Source of the DNA: Polycladidibacter hongkongensis | GTDB taxonomy: Bacteria; Pseudomonadota; Alphaproteobacteria; Rhizobiales; Stappiaceae | DNA length: 64,000 nt | Direction: 5' to 3' | Assembly: GCF_001561995.1 (NCBI RefSeq) | Contig: NZ_LLWC01000008.1 | Span: forward strand, 310,001 to 374,000 | In this document: one piece after another, positions 17,187 through 25,970 of the stretch | Numbering within the stretch: position 1 is the first letter of the stretch | How the letters are laid out: each line of letters opens with the position of its first letter | Translations under genes and position numbers: made by a program | The notes under the pieces: model-generated | What the model was told of the DNA's origin: nothing | Databases searched by the model: none | What the model saw: only the letters and a program-made list of their open reading frames with translations

Positions 17187-17241
17187 GACCGGTCAGGCAA
17201 CAGATCTGACTCATCCGAACGCCGTCAGGGTTCGGTCGGTC
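17187..17241 (+). promoter_or_regulatory. Predicted three-way junction in the dnaK leader
   Basis: Three nested perfect helices are readable: GACCG/CGGTC (17187-17191 with 17237-17241) closing GTCAG/CTGAC (17192-17196 with 17206-17210) and CCGAAC/GTTCGG (17215-17220 with 17230-17235). The ribosome-binding site AAAGGAG lies six bases downstream, unpaired. Confidence 0.55.
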
Positions 17242-17263
17242 TGCCGAAAGGAGAAAAGTAAAA

Positions 17264-19156
17264 ATGGCAAAAGTCATCGGTATCGACCTCGGTACAACAA
17301 ACTCTTGCGTGTCTGTAATGGACGGCAAAGATTCTAAAGTTATTGAAAATGCAGAGGGTGCACGCACCACCCCATCTATGGTTGCTTTTTCTGATGATGG
17401 CGAGCGCCTGGTAGGCCAGCCAGCAAAGCGTCAGGCTGTAACCAATCCAACAGATACCCTTTTCGCTGTTAAGCGCTTGATCGGTCGTCGCTTTAGCGAT
17501 CCTACCGTGGAAAAAGACAAGGGTCTGGTGCCATACAACATCGTTAAAGCAGACAATGGCGATGCTTGGGTCGAGGCGAGTGGCGAAAAATACTCTCCAT
17601 CTCAAATTTCTGCTTTCATCCTACAAAAGATGAAGGAAACAGCTGAATCCTTCCTCGGTGAGACTGTCACTCAGGCCGTGATTACTGTTCCAGCATACTT
17701 CAACGATGCACAGCGTCAGGCGACCAAAGACGCCGGTAAAATCGCTGGTCTTGAAGTTCTGCGCATCATCAACGAACCAACTGCCGCTGCTCTTGCCTAT
17801 GGCATGGACAAAAATGACGGTAAAACCATCGCGGTTTACGACCTTGGTGGCGGTACGTTCGATGTGTCCATTCTTGAAATCGGTGATGGCGTATTCGAAG
17901 TTAAGTCCACCAATGGTGATACCTTCCTCGGTGGTGAAGACTTTGACATGCGCTTGGTGGATTACCTCGCCGGTGAGTTCAAAAAAGAGCAGGGCATTGA
18001 CCTTAAGAACGATAAGCTGGCTCTTCAGCGCCTGAAAGAGGCTGCAGAAAAAGCCAAGATCGAGCTGTCCTCCGCGTCCCAAACGGAAATCAACCTGCCG
18101 TTTATAACCGCCGATGCGTCTGGTCCAAAGCACCTGACGTTGAAGCTGACCCGCGCAAAGTTTGAGCAACTGGTGGATGATCTGGTCCAGCGTACAGTGG
18201 CGCCGATGAAAGCCGCCTTGAAAGATGCCGGTTTGGCAGCTGGCGAGCTGGACGAAGTTGTGCTGGTTGGCGGTATGACCCGCATGCCGAAAGTGCAGGA
18301 AGTAGTTAAGCAATTCTTCGGAAAAGAGCCGCACAAAGGCGTAAACCCGGATGAAGTTGTGGCTATGGGCGCTGCCATTCAGGCAGGCGTGCTTCAGGGC
18401 GACGTTAAAGATGTGCTGCTGCTTGATGTAACCCCGCTTTCCTTGGGTATTGAAACTCTCGGCGGCGTGTTTACCCGCTTGATCGATCGCAACACCACCA
18501 TCCCAACGAAGAAATCTCAGGTGTTCTCCACGGCTGAGGACAACCAGTCTGCAGTAACCATCCGCGTGTTCCAAGGTGAGCGCGAAATGGCAGCGGACAA
18601 CAAAATTCTTGGCCAGTTCAATCTGGAAGACATCCCGCCAGCACCGCGCGGTGTGCCGCAGATTGAAGTGTCTTTCGACATTGATGCAAACGGCATCGTG
18701 AACGTGTCTGCAAAAGACAAAGGCACCGGCAAAGAACAGCAGATCCGAATTCAGGCATCTGGTGGTCTGTCCGACGCCGACATCGAGCAGATGGTGAAAG
18801 ACGCTGAGTCGCATGCGGAAGAAGACAAACAGCGTAAAGAGCTGGTTGAAGCGAAAAACCAGGGTGAAGCGCTGCACCACTCTACCGAAAAGTCTTTGAA
18901 AGAGTACGGCGAAAAGGTTGGTGATGAAGATCAGGCGGCTATCGAAGCAGCTCTGGCAGCCTTGAAAACCGCCCTTGAAGGGGAAGACCTTGAGGACATC
19001 AAGGAAAAAACCCAGAGCCTTGCAGAAGTCTCCATGAAGCTTGGTGAAGCAATGTACCAAGCTGCGGAAGGCGAGGAAGAAGGCGATGACGAACCAAAGC
19101 CTGCTGACGATATCGTTGATGCAGACTTTGAAGAAGTCAAAGACGACAAGAAGTAA
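17264..19156 (+). CDS. dnaK: Molecular chaperone DnaK (Hsp70)
   Basis: 630 residues. The N-terminal ATPase domain has [13 protein letters not shown], the phosphate-2 motif [16 protein letters not shown] and the adenosine motif [12 protein letters not shown]; the substrate-binding domain follows from about residue 390 ([17 protein letters not shown]); the C-terminus is acidic and ends in the [10 protein letters not shown] tail typical of bacterial DnaK. It folds and protects proteins in the cytosol with DnaJ and GrpE and usually feeds back on RpoH. An RpoH promoter and a structured leader precede it; AAAGGAG sits before the ATG. A hairpin follows the stop, and dnaJ lies 257 bases downstream. 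Confidence 0.99.
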   Translation: MAKVIGIDLGTTNSCVSVMDGKDSKVIENAEGARTTPSMVAFSDDGERLVGQPAKRQAVTNPTDTLFAVKRLIGRRFSDPTVEKDKGLVPYNIVKADNGDAWVEASGEKYSPSQISAFILQKMKETAESFLGETVTQAVITVPAYFNDAQRQATKDAGKIAGLEVLRIINEPTAAALAYGMDKNDGKTIAVYDLGGGTFDVSILEIGDGVFEVKSTNGDTFLGGEDFDMRLVDYLAGEFKKEQGIDLKNDKLALQRLKEAAEKAKIELSSASQTEINLPFITADASGPKHLTLKLTRAKFEQLVDDLVQRTVAPMKAALKDAGLAAGELDEVVLVGGMTRMPKVQEVVKQFFGKEPHKGVNPDEVVAMGAAIQAGVLQGDVKDVLLLDVTPLSLGIETLGGVFTRLIDRNTTIPTKKSQVFSTAEDNQSAVTIRVFQGEREMAADNKILGQFNLEDIPPAPRGVPQIEVSFDIDANGIVNVSAKDKGTGKEQQIRIQASGGLSDADIEQMVKDAESHAEEDKQRKELVEAKNQGEALHHSTEKSLKEYGEKVGDEDQAAIEAALAALKTALEGEDLEDIKEKTQSLAEVSMKLGEAMYQAAEGEEEGDDEPKPADDIVDADFEEVKDDKK

Positions 19157-19164
19157 GCATACCG

Positions 19165-19191
19165 GGGCGCGTATCATCGGGATACGCGCCC
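19165..19191 (+). terminator. Hairpin after dnaK
   Basis: An 11-bp perfect stem, GGGCGCGTATC with GATACGCGCCC, has a five-base loop and is followed by the weak T stretch TTGCTT. It could terminate part of the transcript and lower dnaJ expression relative to dnaK. Confidence 0.65.
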
Positions 19192-19307
19192 TTGCTTATC
19201 TTCGGTAAACAGCACGGTGGGGAACGGGCTGAAATTCGGCGAACAGAATAAGTCGAGCTGCAATTCAGGCCCGCAGCAAACACCCAAGCATGAAAATGGG
19301 ACGAAAG

Positions 19308-19344
19308 GTTAGCACCGCTTTTACACGCGCATATTGGTGCTAAC
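19308..19344. repeat. Inverted repeat upstream of dnaJ
   Basis: Perfect 9-bp arms GTTAGCACC and GGTGCTAAC are separated by 19 bases, ending 70 bases before the dnaJ start. It could be a dimeric operator or an mRNA hairpin. Confidence 0.55.
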
Positions 19345-19413
19345 ATCTTTCAATTCCCGCCTATCAGGCAAACGCCCGATTAACAGGACGCAAGTCTGTG
19401 GAGCTAAAAGCTA

Positions 19414-20544
19414 ATGTCTAAACGCGACTATTATGAAGTGCTGGGAGTGGCACGGGAGGTCGACGCAAAAGCTCTGAAAAGTGCCTATCGCAAGATGGCC
19501 ATGAAGTACCATCCCGATAGAAATCCGGATGATGCAGAGGCTGAAACCCGCTTTAAAGAAGTAAACGAAGCCTACGACACCTTGAAAGACGCACAAAAGC
19601 GCGCTGCCTATGATCGATACGGGCATGCAGCCTTTGAAAATGGCGGTTTCGGTGGCGGTCAGGGCCATGGCGGGCATGACTTTGCCTCGGCAATGTCGGA
19701 TATTTTTGATGAATTCTTCGGCGGCGGTGGTGGCGGTCGTCGCTCTTCTGGCCGCGAGCGCGGAGCAGATCTGCGCTATAACCTCGAAATTTCTTTGGAA
19801 GAAGCCTATCTTGGCAAATCTGTTGAGATAGAAGTGCCGACCACGATCTCCTGTGAAAAGTGTGATGGCTCTGGCGCTAAACCGGGAACCAGCCCGTCCA
19901 CCTGTCCAACCTGTGGCGGTGTTGGCCGCGTGCGTGCGGCACAAGGCTTCTTCACCATGGAGCGGACATGCCCGACTTGTCAGGGCCGTGGTGAAATCAT
20001 CTCCGATCCTTGCGATTGCTGCGGCGGCACAGGCCGCACCACCAAGGATCGCAGCCTTTCGGTCAACATCCCGGCAGGCATCGAGGATGGAACCCGCATT
20101 CGCCTAACCGGTGAAGGGGAGGCTGGACTGCGCGGTGGCCCATCGGGCGATCTTTACATCTTCCTGTCTATCCGCCCGCATGAATTCTTCCAGCGAGATG
20201 GCTCGGACATCTATTGCCGTGTGCCCATTTCAATGACCACGGCAACACTTGGTGGCAGGTTTGAAGTGCCTGACCTGGAAGGTTCGACTGCGCGCGTCAC
20301 GGTTCCAGAAGGCACACAAACGGGCAAGCAATTCCGCTTGCGTGGCAAAGGCATGCCTGTCATGCGCTCGAGCCAGCATGGGGATATGTATATTCAAGTT
20401 GTTGTCGAGACGCCAACCAACCTGACCAAGCGTCAAAGAGAGCTTCTTGCAGAATTTGAAGAAGAATCTTCAGGTGAAAACCATCCGGAATCCTCCGGTT
20501 TTTTTGCAAGAGCAAAAGAATTCTTGGACAACTTGAAGGCCTAA
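19414..20544 (+). CDS. dnaJ: Chaperone DnaJ (Hsp40)
   Basis: 376 residues, type I DnaJ. The J domain (1-70) contains the HPD motif in YHPDRNPDD; a Gly/Phe-rich linker follows ([13 protein letters not shown] and GGGGGGR); then the four zinc-finger repeats [24 protein letters not shown] and CDCCGGTG; then the C-terminal substrate-binding domain. It stimulates DnaK ATPase activity and delivers substrates. GGAG lies about 12 bases upstream of the ATG. Just downstream is a perfect inverted repeat that buries the ribosome-binding site of the next gene. Confidence 0.99.
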   Translation: MSKRDYYEVLGVAREVDAKALKSAYRKMAMKYHPDRNPDDAEAETRFKEVNEAYDTLKDAQKRAAYDRYGHAAFENGGFGGGQGHGGHDFASAMSDIFDEFFGGGGGGRRSSGRERGADLRYNLEISLEEAYLGKSVEIEVPTTISCEKCDGSGAKPGTSPSTCPTCGGVGRVRAAQGFFTMERTCPTCQGRGEIISDPCDCCGGTGRTTKDRSLSVNIPAGIEDGTRIRLTGEGEAGLRGGPSGDLYIFLSIRPHEFFQRDGSDIYCRVPISMTTATLGGRFEVPDLEGSTARVTVPEGTQTGKQFRLRGKGMPVMRSSQHGDMYIQVVVETPTNLTKRQRELLAEFEEESSGENHPESSGFFARAKEFLDNLKA

Positions 20545-20550
20545 CGGTTT

Positions 20551-20608
20551 AAATCCTCCGGCGCGCTCCTTATCTTCACTAAGTATTGGTGATTACGCCG
20601 GAGGATTT
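20551..20608 (+). promoter_or_regulatory. Hairpin sequestering the pmtA ribosome-binding site
   Basis: AAATCCTCCGGCG (20551-20563) and CGCCGGAGGATTT (20596-20608) are perfect 13-bp complements with a 32-base loop. The right arm contains the Shine-Dalgarno GGAGG (20600-20604) and ends one base before the ATG at 20610. In an mRNA read through from dnaJ the start site would be closed. Confidence 0.75.
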
Positions 20609-20609
20609 G

Positions 20610-21284
20610 ATGTTTTCTCGGAATCAATTTGGCGCCAAATCTGTAATTAAAAAAATCGGCGATGATACGCGGCTTTTGCGTGCTTGGGCCGAGGCGCCTC
20701 TGCGCACCGGCGCTGTCGCCGCTTCAGGGCCTGATCTAGCTGATAAAATGGCCTCGTATATCCCGAAGGACCGTGAGGCAAAGGTATTGGAACTGGGGCC
20801 AGGCACAGGCCCGGTTACCAAAGCAATTCTAAAAGCCGGTATTCTCCGCCAAAACCTCATCTCTCTTGAATACAATGCGGATTTTCTGCCCACGCTGCAC
20901 AAGCGCTATGCGGGCGTGAACTTTGTGCAAGGGGATGCCTATAATCTCCATGCAAGCTTGCCCAAAGTTGCAAGAGGCTCGCTCAGTGCTGTTGTTTCAA
21001 GCTTGCCGCTCATTTCCCAGCCGATGTACCGCCGTTTGAAATGCTTGCATCAGTGCTTTGCACTAATGCGCCCCGGCGCGCCCTTTATTCAGTTTTCTTA
21101 CTCGGTCTCTTCGCCTTTACAGCGCAAACCAAAGGGATACACCGTTGAAACCAGCGGCTGGGTGGTGAAGAACCTGCCGCCTGCAAGGGTGTGGATTTTT
21201 AGAGAAAGCAAAGAAAGGAATACATGCAGTGAATACAGCAAAAATTCTGGTCATATCAGGCTCGACACGGACACAATCTTATAA
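20610..21284 (+). CDS. pmtA: Phospholipid N-methyltransferase (PmtA-like) SAM methyltransferase
   Basis: 224 residues from the ATG at 20610, which has GGAGG at ideal distance; an in-frame TTG 24 bases earlier has none. The SAM-binding motif is LELGPGTGPVTKAIL, followed by SLEYNADF and the FVQGDAYNL acidic region, as in rhizobial PmtA. That family methylates phosphatidylethanolamine stepwise to phosphatidylcholine at the inner membrane. The position after dnaJ supports the call. The conserved part appears to end near PPARVWIFRES; the last 20 or so residues lie in the 56-base overlap with the following gene. It could instead be a related lipid or rRNA methyltransferase, but PmtA is the best fit. 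Confidence 0.82.
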   Translation: MFSRNQFGAKSVIKKIGDDTRLLRAWAEAPLRTGAVAASGPDLADKMASYIPKDREAKVLELGPGTGPVTKAILKAGILRQNLISLEYNADFLPTLHKRYAGVNFVQGDAYNLHASLPKVARGSLSAVVSSLPLISQPMYRRLKCLHQCFALMRPGAPFIQFSYSVSSPLQRKPKGYTVETSGWVVKNLPPARVWIFRESKERNTCSEYSKNSGHIRLDTDTIL

Positions 21285-21807
21285 CACTCAGCTTGCCGCT
21301 TTGATGGTTAAATTGGCTGCGCAAAAGGGCGCGGAGGTAACGCATCTTAATCTCGTAGACTATCCGCTGCCGCTGTATAATGGGGATCTTGAAGCCGAAG
21401 AGGGACTACCAAAAGCCGCCCTACAGCTTCACGCGCATTTTCAGGCAAATCACGGCGTGTTCATTGCGAGCCCAGAATACAATGCCTCATTCACTCCTTT
21501 GCTAAAAAACACGTTAGATTGGGTTTCCAGACACCGTCCTGATGGAAAAAGCGTATTCTCCACAGGAGTATACGCAATTGGTGCGGTGTCCCCCGGTGCC
21601 TTGGGTGGAATGCGTGGCCTGATTCAGTTGCGTTCGGTGTTAGAAGTTGGCTTGGGTGCGCTAGTCCTGCCAGAAATGGTCTCTGTTGGTGGGGCGGCGA
21701 GTGCCTTTGATGTTCATGGCAACTTGGCCTCCGCTTCCGTTGGCGCACGGGCACAAGCGCTGGTAGATCGACTCTATAAAGAGGCACAATATCAGGCGCT
21801 TGCATAA
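21229..21807 (+). CDS. NADPH-dependent FMN reductase family protein
   Basis: 192 residues with a flavodoxin-like fold. The FMN phosphate-binding loop is SGSTRTQSYNTQLA near residue 10, and SPEYNASFTPLLKNTLDW is the second flavin contact typical of NAD(P)H:quinone/azo/chromate reductases of this family. The start is a GTG at 21229 with AAAGGAA upstream; an ATG five bases earlier is out of frame and stops at once. It overlaps the end of the pmtA-like gene by 56 bases, suggesting coupling. It probably reduces quinones or other electrophiles in the cytosol; the physiological acceptor is unknown. Confidence 0.88.
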   Translation: MNTAKILVISGSTRTQSYNTQLAALMVKLAAQKGAEVTHLNLVDYPLPLYNGDLEAEEGLPKAALQLHAHFQANHGVFIASPEYNASFTPLLKNTLDWVSRHRPDGKSVFSTGVYAIGAVSPGALGGMRGLIQLRSVLEVGLGALVLPEMVSVGGAASAFDVHGNLASASVGARAQALVDRLYKEAQYQALA

Positions 21808-21858
21808 GAAAGTGGAGGGCGCGCAAGCATTTTGAGACAATAGTTTTGCAGCCGCCCT

Positions 21859-21887
21859 TTGCAAAATTTAGTCGAGGCACCTACATA
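21859..21887 (+). promoter_or_regulatory. Candidate hslVU promoter
   Basis: TTGCAA and TACATA are separated by 17 bases, about 60 bases upstream of hslV. The downstream part CCTACATATG partly resembles the RpoH -10 consensus, but the CTTG element is imperfect (CTTTG). Confidence 0.4.
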
Positions 21888-21948
21888 TGATCCCACGCCA
21901 AAAACAATCAGCTCTTTTTGAATGAAGAGCCAAACGATGGGATCGAAC

Positions 21949-22515
21949 ATGAGCGAACGGCAAGAACCGCAACAATGGCACGGCACAACCATCTTGACAG
22001 TGCGCAAAGCTGGCAAGGTGGTCATCGCGGGCGATGGCCAGGTTTCGCTCGGGCCAACCGTCATCAAGGGCAGTGCGCGTAAAGTGCGCCCCCTAGCGGG
22101 CGGAAAAGTGATCGCAGGCTTTGCTGGGGCTACAGCAGATGCCTTTACGCTTTTCGAGCGTCTTGAAGCCAAGTTGGAACAGTATCCAAACCAGCTCATG
22201 CGCGCGTGTGTGGAATTAGCAAAAGACTGGCGAACAGATCGCTACCTGCGCCGTCTAGAAGCTATGATGCTTGTTGCCGACAGCAAGCACTCGCTGGTTT
22301 TAACCGGAACCGGCGATGTGCTGGAGCCGGAAAACGGTATCATGGGCATCGGTTCTGGTGGCAATTATGCGCTAGCCGCAGCCCGTGCCTTGGCTGACAC
22401 TGATTATGATGCAGAGACCATCTGCCGCAAATCCATGGCTGTTGCCGCAGAAATCTGCGTATATACAAACGAAAACATCACAGTTGAGAGTCTGGATGAC
22501 GAGAGCGCAGCTTAA
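21949..22515 (+). CDS. hslV: ATP-dependent protease peptidase subunit HslV
   Basis: 188 residues. HslV forms a double hexamer whose N-terminal threonine is the catalytic nucleophile; here the conserved TTILTVRK begins about 13 residues after the initiator ([11 protein letters not shown]), so a short propeptide must be removed. Further conserved segments are [12 protein letters not shown] and [17 protein letters not shown]. The ATG at 21949 is favoured over an ATG 27 bases upstream because it follows GGGAT and matches family starts. hslU follows 42 bases later. The complex degrades misfolded or regulatory proteins in the cytosol, typically under heat-shock control. Confidence 0.97.
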   Translation: MSERQEPQQWHGTTILTVRKAGKVVIAGDGQVSLGPTVIKGSARKVRPLAGGKVIAGFAGATADAFTLFERLEAKLEQYPNQLMRACVELAKDWRTDRYLRRLEAMMLVADSKHSLVLTGTGDVLEPENGIMGIGSGGNYALAAARALADTDYDAETICRKSMAVAAEICVYTNENITVESLDDESAA

Positions 22516-22557
22516 GCGCGCCTGTCAATCTATCTTGAGTATTAAGAAAGTACCACA

Positions 22558-23859
22558 ATGACGAACTTTTCCCCGCGTGAGATCGTATCCGAGTTAGATC
22601 GCTTTATCATTGGCCAGAACGATGCGAAGCGTGCCGTGGCCATAGCTTTACGCAATCGCTGGCGTCGGCAGCAGCTTGACGAGGGCCTGCGTGAGGAGGT
22701 GATGCCGAAAAACATCCTCATGATCGGCCCGACCGGTGTTGGTAAAACAGAGATCTCTCGTCGCCTTGCCAAGCTTGCAAATGCGCCTTTTACCAAGGTA
22801 GAGGCGACCAAATTTACCGAGGTTGGCTACGTTGGCCGCGATGTAGAGCAGATCATCCGTGATCTTGTTGAGACCGGCATAACGCTTGTTCGTGAAAAAA
22901 TGCGCAAAGAGGTCGAGGCGAAGGCTCATGTAGCGGCAGAGGAGCGCGTCCTTGATGCGTTGGTCGGCGAAAATGCTAGCCCGACCACACGCGATACTTT
23001 CCGCAAAAAACTGCGCGAAGGCGAGCTTGACACTCGTGAGATTGAGATACAGGTGCAAGCTCAACCTCAAATGCCAAGTTTTGATATGCCAGGAATGCCG
23101 GGTGGCAGCGTCGGCGTGATGAACCTCTCCGATATGCTCGGTAAAGCTTTTGGCGGGCAGACAAAGTCGAAGAAAACGACAGTCAAGGAAAGCCACCGCA
23201 TCTTATTGGCGGAAGAAAGTGACAAGCTGCTGGATGAAGAGATAGTTGTTCAGGAAGCCATCTCGCTGGTAGAAAACTCTGGCATTGTATTCTTGGATGA
23301 AATCGACAAGATTTGCGCTAAGGAAGGTCGCCACGGCGATGTTTCTCGCGAAGGCGTGCAACGAGATCTGCTTCCCTTGATTGAAGGCACAGTGGTATCA
23401 ACAAAGCATGGTCCTGTTAAAACCGATCATATTCTATTCATCGCTTCTGGTGCCTTCCATGTAGCAAAGCCATCCGATTTGCTGCCAGAGCTGCAAGGCC
23501 GACTGCCAATCCGCGTGGAGCTGCGCGCGCTAACCAAAGATGATTTCCGCCAGATACTGAAGGACACCGAGGCCAGTCTCATAAAACAATACGTGGCCTT
23601 GATGGGGACAGAAGGCGTCTCACTGGAATTTACAGATGATGCGATTGATGAAATCGCTGCAATCTCGGTTGATCTAAACTCGACAATTGAGAATATTGGC
23701 GCGCGCCGCCTACAAACGGTGATGGAACGCATTCTTGATGAAATCTCTTTCACGGCCCCTGATAAATCGGGGGAAACGCTGGTGATTGATGCGGAGCATG
23801 TTCGCAAGAATATTGGCGAATTAGCAAAGAACGTCGATCTATCGCAGTTTATCCTCTAG
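22558..23859 (+). CDS. hslU: ATP-dependent protease ATPase subunit HslU
   Basis: 433 residues, an AAA+ unfoldase of the Clp/HslU group that feeds HslV. Visible are Walker [16 protein letters not shown], the pore-loop region GYVGRD, the intermediate I domain (about 105-240, with the Met/Pro-rich segment [12 protein letters not shown]), Walker [12 protein letters not shown], sensor and arginine elements ([16 protein letters not shown]), and a C-terminal DLSQFIL whose end inserts into HslV. It lies directly after hslV as expected. No anomalies are seen. Confidence 0.98.
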   Translation: MTNFSPREIVSELDRFIIGQNDAKRAVAIALRNRWRRQQLDEGLREEVMPKNILMIGPTGVGKTEISRRLAKLANAPFTKVEATKFTEVGYVGRDVEQIIRDLVETGITLVREKMRKEVEAKAHVAAEERVLDALVGENASPTTRDTFRKKLREGELDTREIEIQVQAQPQMPSFDMPGMPGGSVGVMNLSDMLGKAFGGQTKSKKTTVKESHRILLAEESDKLLDEEIVVQEAISLVENSGIVFLDEIDKICAKEGRHGDVSREGVQRDLLPLIEGTVVSTKHGPVKTDHILFIASGAFHVAKPSDLLPELQGRLPIRVELRALTKDDFRQILKDTEASLIKQYVALMGTEGVSLEFTDDAIDEIAAISVDLNSTIENIGARRLQTVMERILDEISFTAPDKSGETLVIDAEHVRKNIGELAKNVDLSQFIL

Positions 23860-23890
23860 GTTGCAAAACTCAGGCAAGGCCTTGATAATG

Positions 23891-23947
23891 GTTGTTGGCT
23901 CAATGGTTTTGAGCCAGCCCGTAACGGGGCTTGCAAGGGGCAACAAC
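23891..23947 (+). promoter_or_regulatory. Predicted three-way junction between hslU and the stress-protein gene
   Basis: GTTGTTG (23891-23897) can pair with CAACAAC (23941-23947), enclosing GCTCAA/TTGAGC (23898-23903 with 23909-23914) and AGCCC/GGGCT (23916-23920 with 23927-23931). It ends 14 bases before the next ATG. It could be a leader element or a terminator relic of hslU. Confidence 0.45.
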
Positions 23948-23961
23948 AAGCAGAGCATTTC

Positions 23962-24456
23962 ATGGTAGCAATCCGCAGAAGCAATGAAGAAGGCCACCGC
24001 CGTAAGTTCATGGTTGTGGTGGATGACACCCCGGAATGTGATCGCGCGCTGATCTATGCAGCAAAGCGTGCCGCTCGTACAGGCGGCGCTCTGCTGCTGT
24101 TATACGTCATTGCGCCGGGAAATTTTCAGCATTGGCTGGGGGTCGAAGACATCATGCGCGCAGAAGCCCGTGAAACGGCTGAGCAAACACTAGCTAAGGC
24201 AGCGCAAGTGGTGCGCACCGCCGCGAGAACGGAGCCAGAGCTGGTCATCCGTGAGGGCAACCGCTCGGAAGAGATTGTCGAGTTGATCGAGACCGATGCG
24301 GACATCGCAATTCTGGTACTCGCAGCGGGCACGGCCAAGGATGGCCCGGGGCCTCTGGTTTCTTCGATCGCAGGACGCTCTTCCGGCACTTTCCCGATTC
24401 CGGTTACAATTGTGCCCGGCAATCTGGATGATGACGCGCTTGAGGCGCTGGCTTAA
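23962..24456 (+). CDS. Universal stress protein, UspA family
   Basis: 164 residues. The Rossmann-like Usp fold starts at KFMVVVDDTPECDRALIYAA, and the C-terminal part IAILVLAAGTAKDGPG with SSGTFPIPVTIVPG fits the ATP-binding loop of the family. The first 14 residues form a basic extension. Usp proteins help cells survive starvation and redox stress, usually as cytosolic dimers. The location after hslVU and before nfuA fits a stress context. A predicted folded leader lies upstream. Confidence 0.88.
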   Translation: MVAIRRSNEEGHRRKFMVVVDDTPECDRALIYAAKRAARTGGALLLLYVIAPGNFQHWLGVEDIMRAEARETAEQTLAKAAQVVRTAARTEPELVIREGNRSEEIVELIETDADIAILVLAAGTAKDGPGPLVSSIAGRSSGTFPIPVTIVPGNLDDDALEALA

Positions 24457-24466
24457 GCAGAAAGCT

Positions 24467-24496
24467 AGGGGCGGGTGCAGGCAATTGCGCCGCCCT
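24467..24496 (+). terminator. Possible hairpin after the universal stress gene
   Basis: AGGGGCGG and CCGCCCT can pair with one bulged G; ATTT follows. This is weak evidence for a terminator. Confidence 0.35.
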
Positions 24497-24568
24497 ATTT
24501 ACGAAGCAAGACAAAAGCAGTAGAACCGGCCCAAAGCCGCCCATGCAAAACCAAAAACGGATGTACCC

Positions 24569-25129
24569 ATGTTTATCCAAACAGAAGCGACGCCGAACCC
24601 ATCAACGCTGAAATTCCTGCCCGGCCGTATCGTTCTGGCAGAGGGTACGCTTGATTTTCGAAGCAAAGAGGAAGCTGCAGTTTCGCCGTTGGCGCAACAC
24701 CTGTTTGCGATCGATGGCGTGCAGGGCATCTTTTTCGGTCATGACTTCATCACCGTCACCAAAGACGAAACCGACTGGCAGCATATGCGCCCGGCCATCC
24801 TTGGGGCGATTATGGAGCACTTTATGTCTGGTGCCCCGATTCTTGAGGGGGAGGGCACCGGCGATAGTGATTTGGGTGAAGAATTCTTTGAAGAAAGCGA
24901 CAAGGAAATCGTCGCTACAATCAAAGAATTGCTGGAAACCCGCGTGCGTCCGGCTGTGGCGCAAGATGGCGGCGATATCACCTTTCGTGGCTATAAAGAG
25001 GGCATAGTCTATCTGACAATGCGCGGCGCGTGTGCCGGTTGTCCGTCATCCACGGCAACGCTTAGCCACGGCATCCAGAATCTGATGCGGCACTTCATCC
25101 CGGAAGTGCAAGAAGTTCGTCAGATGTAG
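24569..25129 (+). CDS. NifU-like Fe-S cluster carrier (NfuA type)
   Basis: 186 residues. The N-terminal Nfu domain begins with the signature MFIQTEATPNPSTLKFLPG, and the C-terminal NifU domain carries the cluster-binding pair C-x2-C in RGACAGCPSST with the preceding RPAVAQDGGDI. The protein accepts a 4Fe-4S cluster and hands it to target enzymes in the cytosol. The target could be the radical-SAM enzyme MiaB encoded further along, which needs two clusters, though this link is inference. Length and both domains are complete. Confidence 0.95.
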   Translation: MFIQTEATPNPSTLKFLPGRIVLAEGTLDFRSKEEAAVSPLAQHLFAIDGVQGIFFGHDFITVTKDETDWQHMRPAILGAIMEHFMSGAPILEGEGTGDSDLGEEFFEESDKEIVATIKELLETRVRPAVAQDGGDITFRGYKEGIVYLTMRGACAGCPSSTATLSHGIQNLMRHFIPEVQEVRQM

Positions 25130-25183
25130 ACTATAAAGCCACATAATAACAAACGATTACTGTGTGCACTGTCAGGAATGTAA

Positions 25184-25203
25184 AGCGGGCAGCTCGGCCC
25201 GCT
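25184..25203 (+). terminator. Hairpin between nfuA and tsaB
   Basis: A 7-bp perfect stem, AGCGGGC with GCCCGCT, has a six-base loop but no T tract. It could be a processing or Rho-related end. Confidence 0.4.
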
Positions 25204-25256
25204 CTACCACGAATTGCTTGCTCGACAGCGCGCCCCAGCAAAGCTATTGCTAATTC

Positions 25257-25970
25257 ATGAAGCTACTTGCGATCGACACCGCCTTAAGTGCATGCGCTGC
25301 TGCTGTTCTGGTGACAGACAGCGAGCCGGCGTTGCTGCATAAGCAATCCGCGAATATCGGCCGCGGCCATGCCGAGCACATTATGGCGATGGTCGCCGAT
25401 GTCATGGCGGAAGCCTCGGTCTCTTTTAATGAGCTGGACCGCATAGCCGTTAATGTCGGGCCGGGCAGCTTCACCGGTTTGCGGGTTGGCCTTTCCATCG
25501 CACGTGGTTTTGGCCTTGTGTTGCAGTGCCCCTTGATTTCTGTCGGAACACTGCAAGGAATTGCACATCAAGCCACAACCGCCCTTGCCGAAAGCAACGA
25601 CCATACAGCAGGGTCTTCCCAGCTCTTGGTGGCGTTAGATGCCCGGCGGGATGAGGTCTATACGCAAAGCTTCTCGATCTCCGCTGGCGAAATCCCTGAG
25701 CCGCTTTGTGAGCCATCTGTGGCAACAGTGTCGGAACTGGCCTCCCAACTTTCACCCCAAATGTTGTTGGCAGGCTCTGCTGCCCAAGCCCTTGCGAGCG
25801 AGGCGGGGATTGCTCGAGAGAACGTTCTGACCGGCGCAGAATATGCTGACATTGGCGCCCTCGCGCTTGTAGGCGCCGCAGCGCCGCTGCAGCAGCATAA
25901 ACCAGCGCCGTTATATCTGCGTCCGCCTGATGCAATCCCTGGCAGCAAGGGCAAGGTCAAACGGCAATGA
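25257..25970 (+). CDS. tsaB: tRNA threonylcarbamoyladenosine biosynthesis protein TsaB
   Basis: 237 residues. The ASKHA-fold start is LLAIDTALSACAAAVL, with GRGHAEHIMAMV and the conserved NVGPGSFTGLRVGLSIARG stretch of TsaB. TsaB binds TsaD and TsaE to attach threonylcarbamoyl to A37 of ANN-decoding tRNAs. It overlaps rimI by 4 bases (ATGA), a near-universal tsaB-rimI pairing. The start has no clear Shine-Dalgarno sequence, but the N-terminus aligns with the family. Confidence 0.95.
   Translation: MKLLAIDTALSACAAAVLVTDSEPALLHKQSANIGRGHAEHIMAMVADVMAEASVSFNELDRIAVNVGPGSFTGLRVGLSIARGFGLVLQCPLISVGTLQGIAHQATTALAESNDHTAGSSQLLVALDARRDEVYTQSFSISAGEIPEPLCEPSVATVSELASQLSPQMLLAGSAAQALASEAGIARENVLTGAEYADIGALALVGAAAPLQQHKPAPLYLRPPDAIPGSKGKVKRQ

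Noticed and set aside
17621-19177. Long open frame (518 codons) antisense to dnaK
   Set aside because: dnaK genes often have long antisense open frames because of codon bias; the predicted protein is rich in Phe, Cys and His runs and has no recognisable domain or ribosome-binding site.
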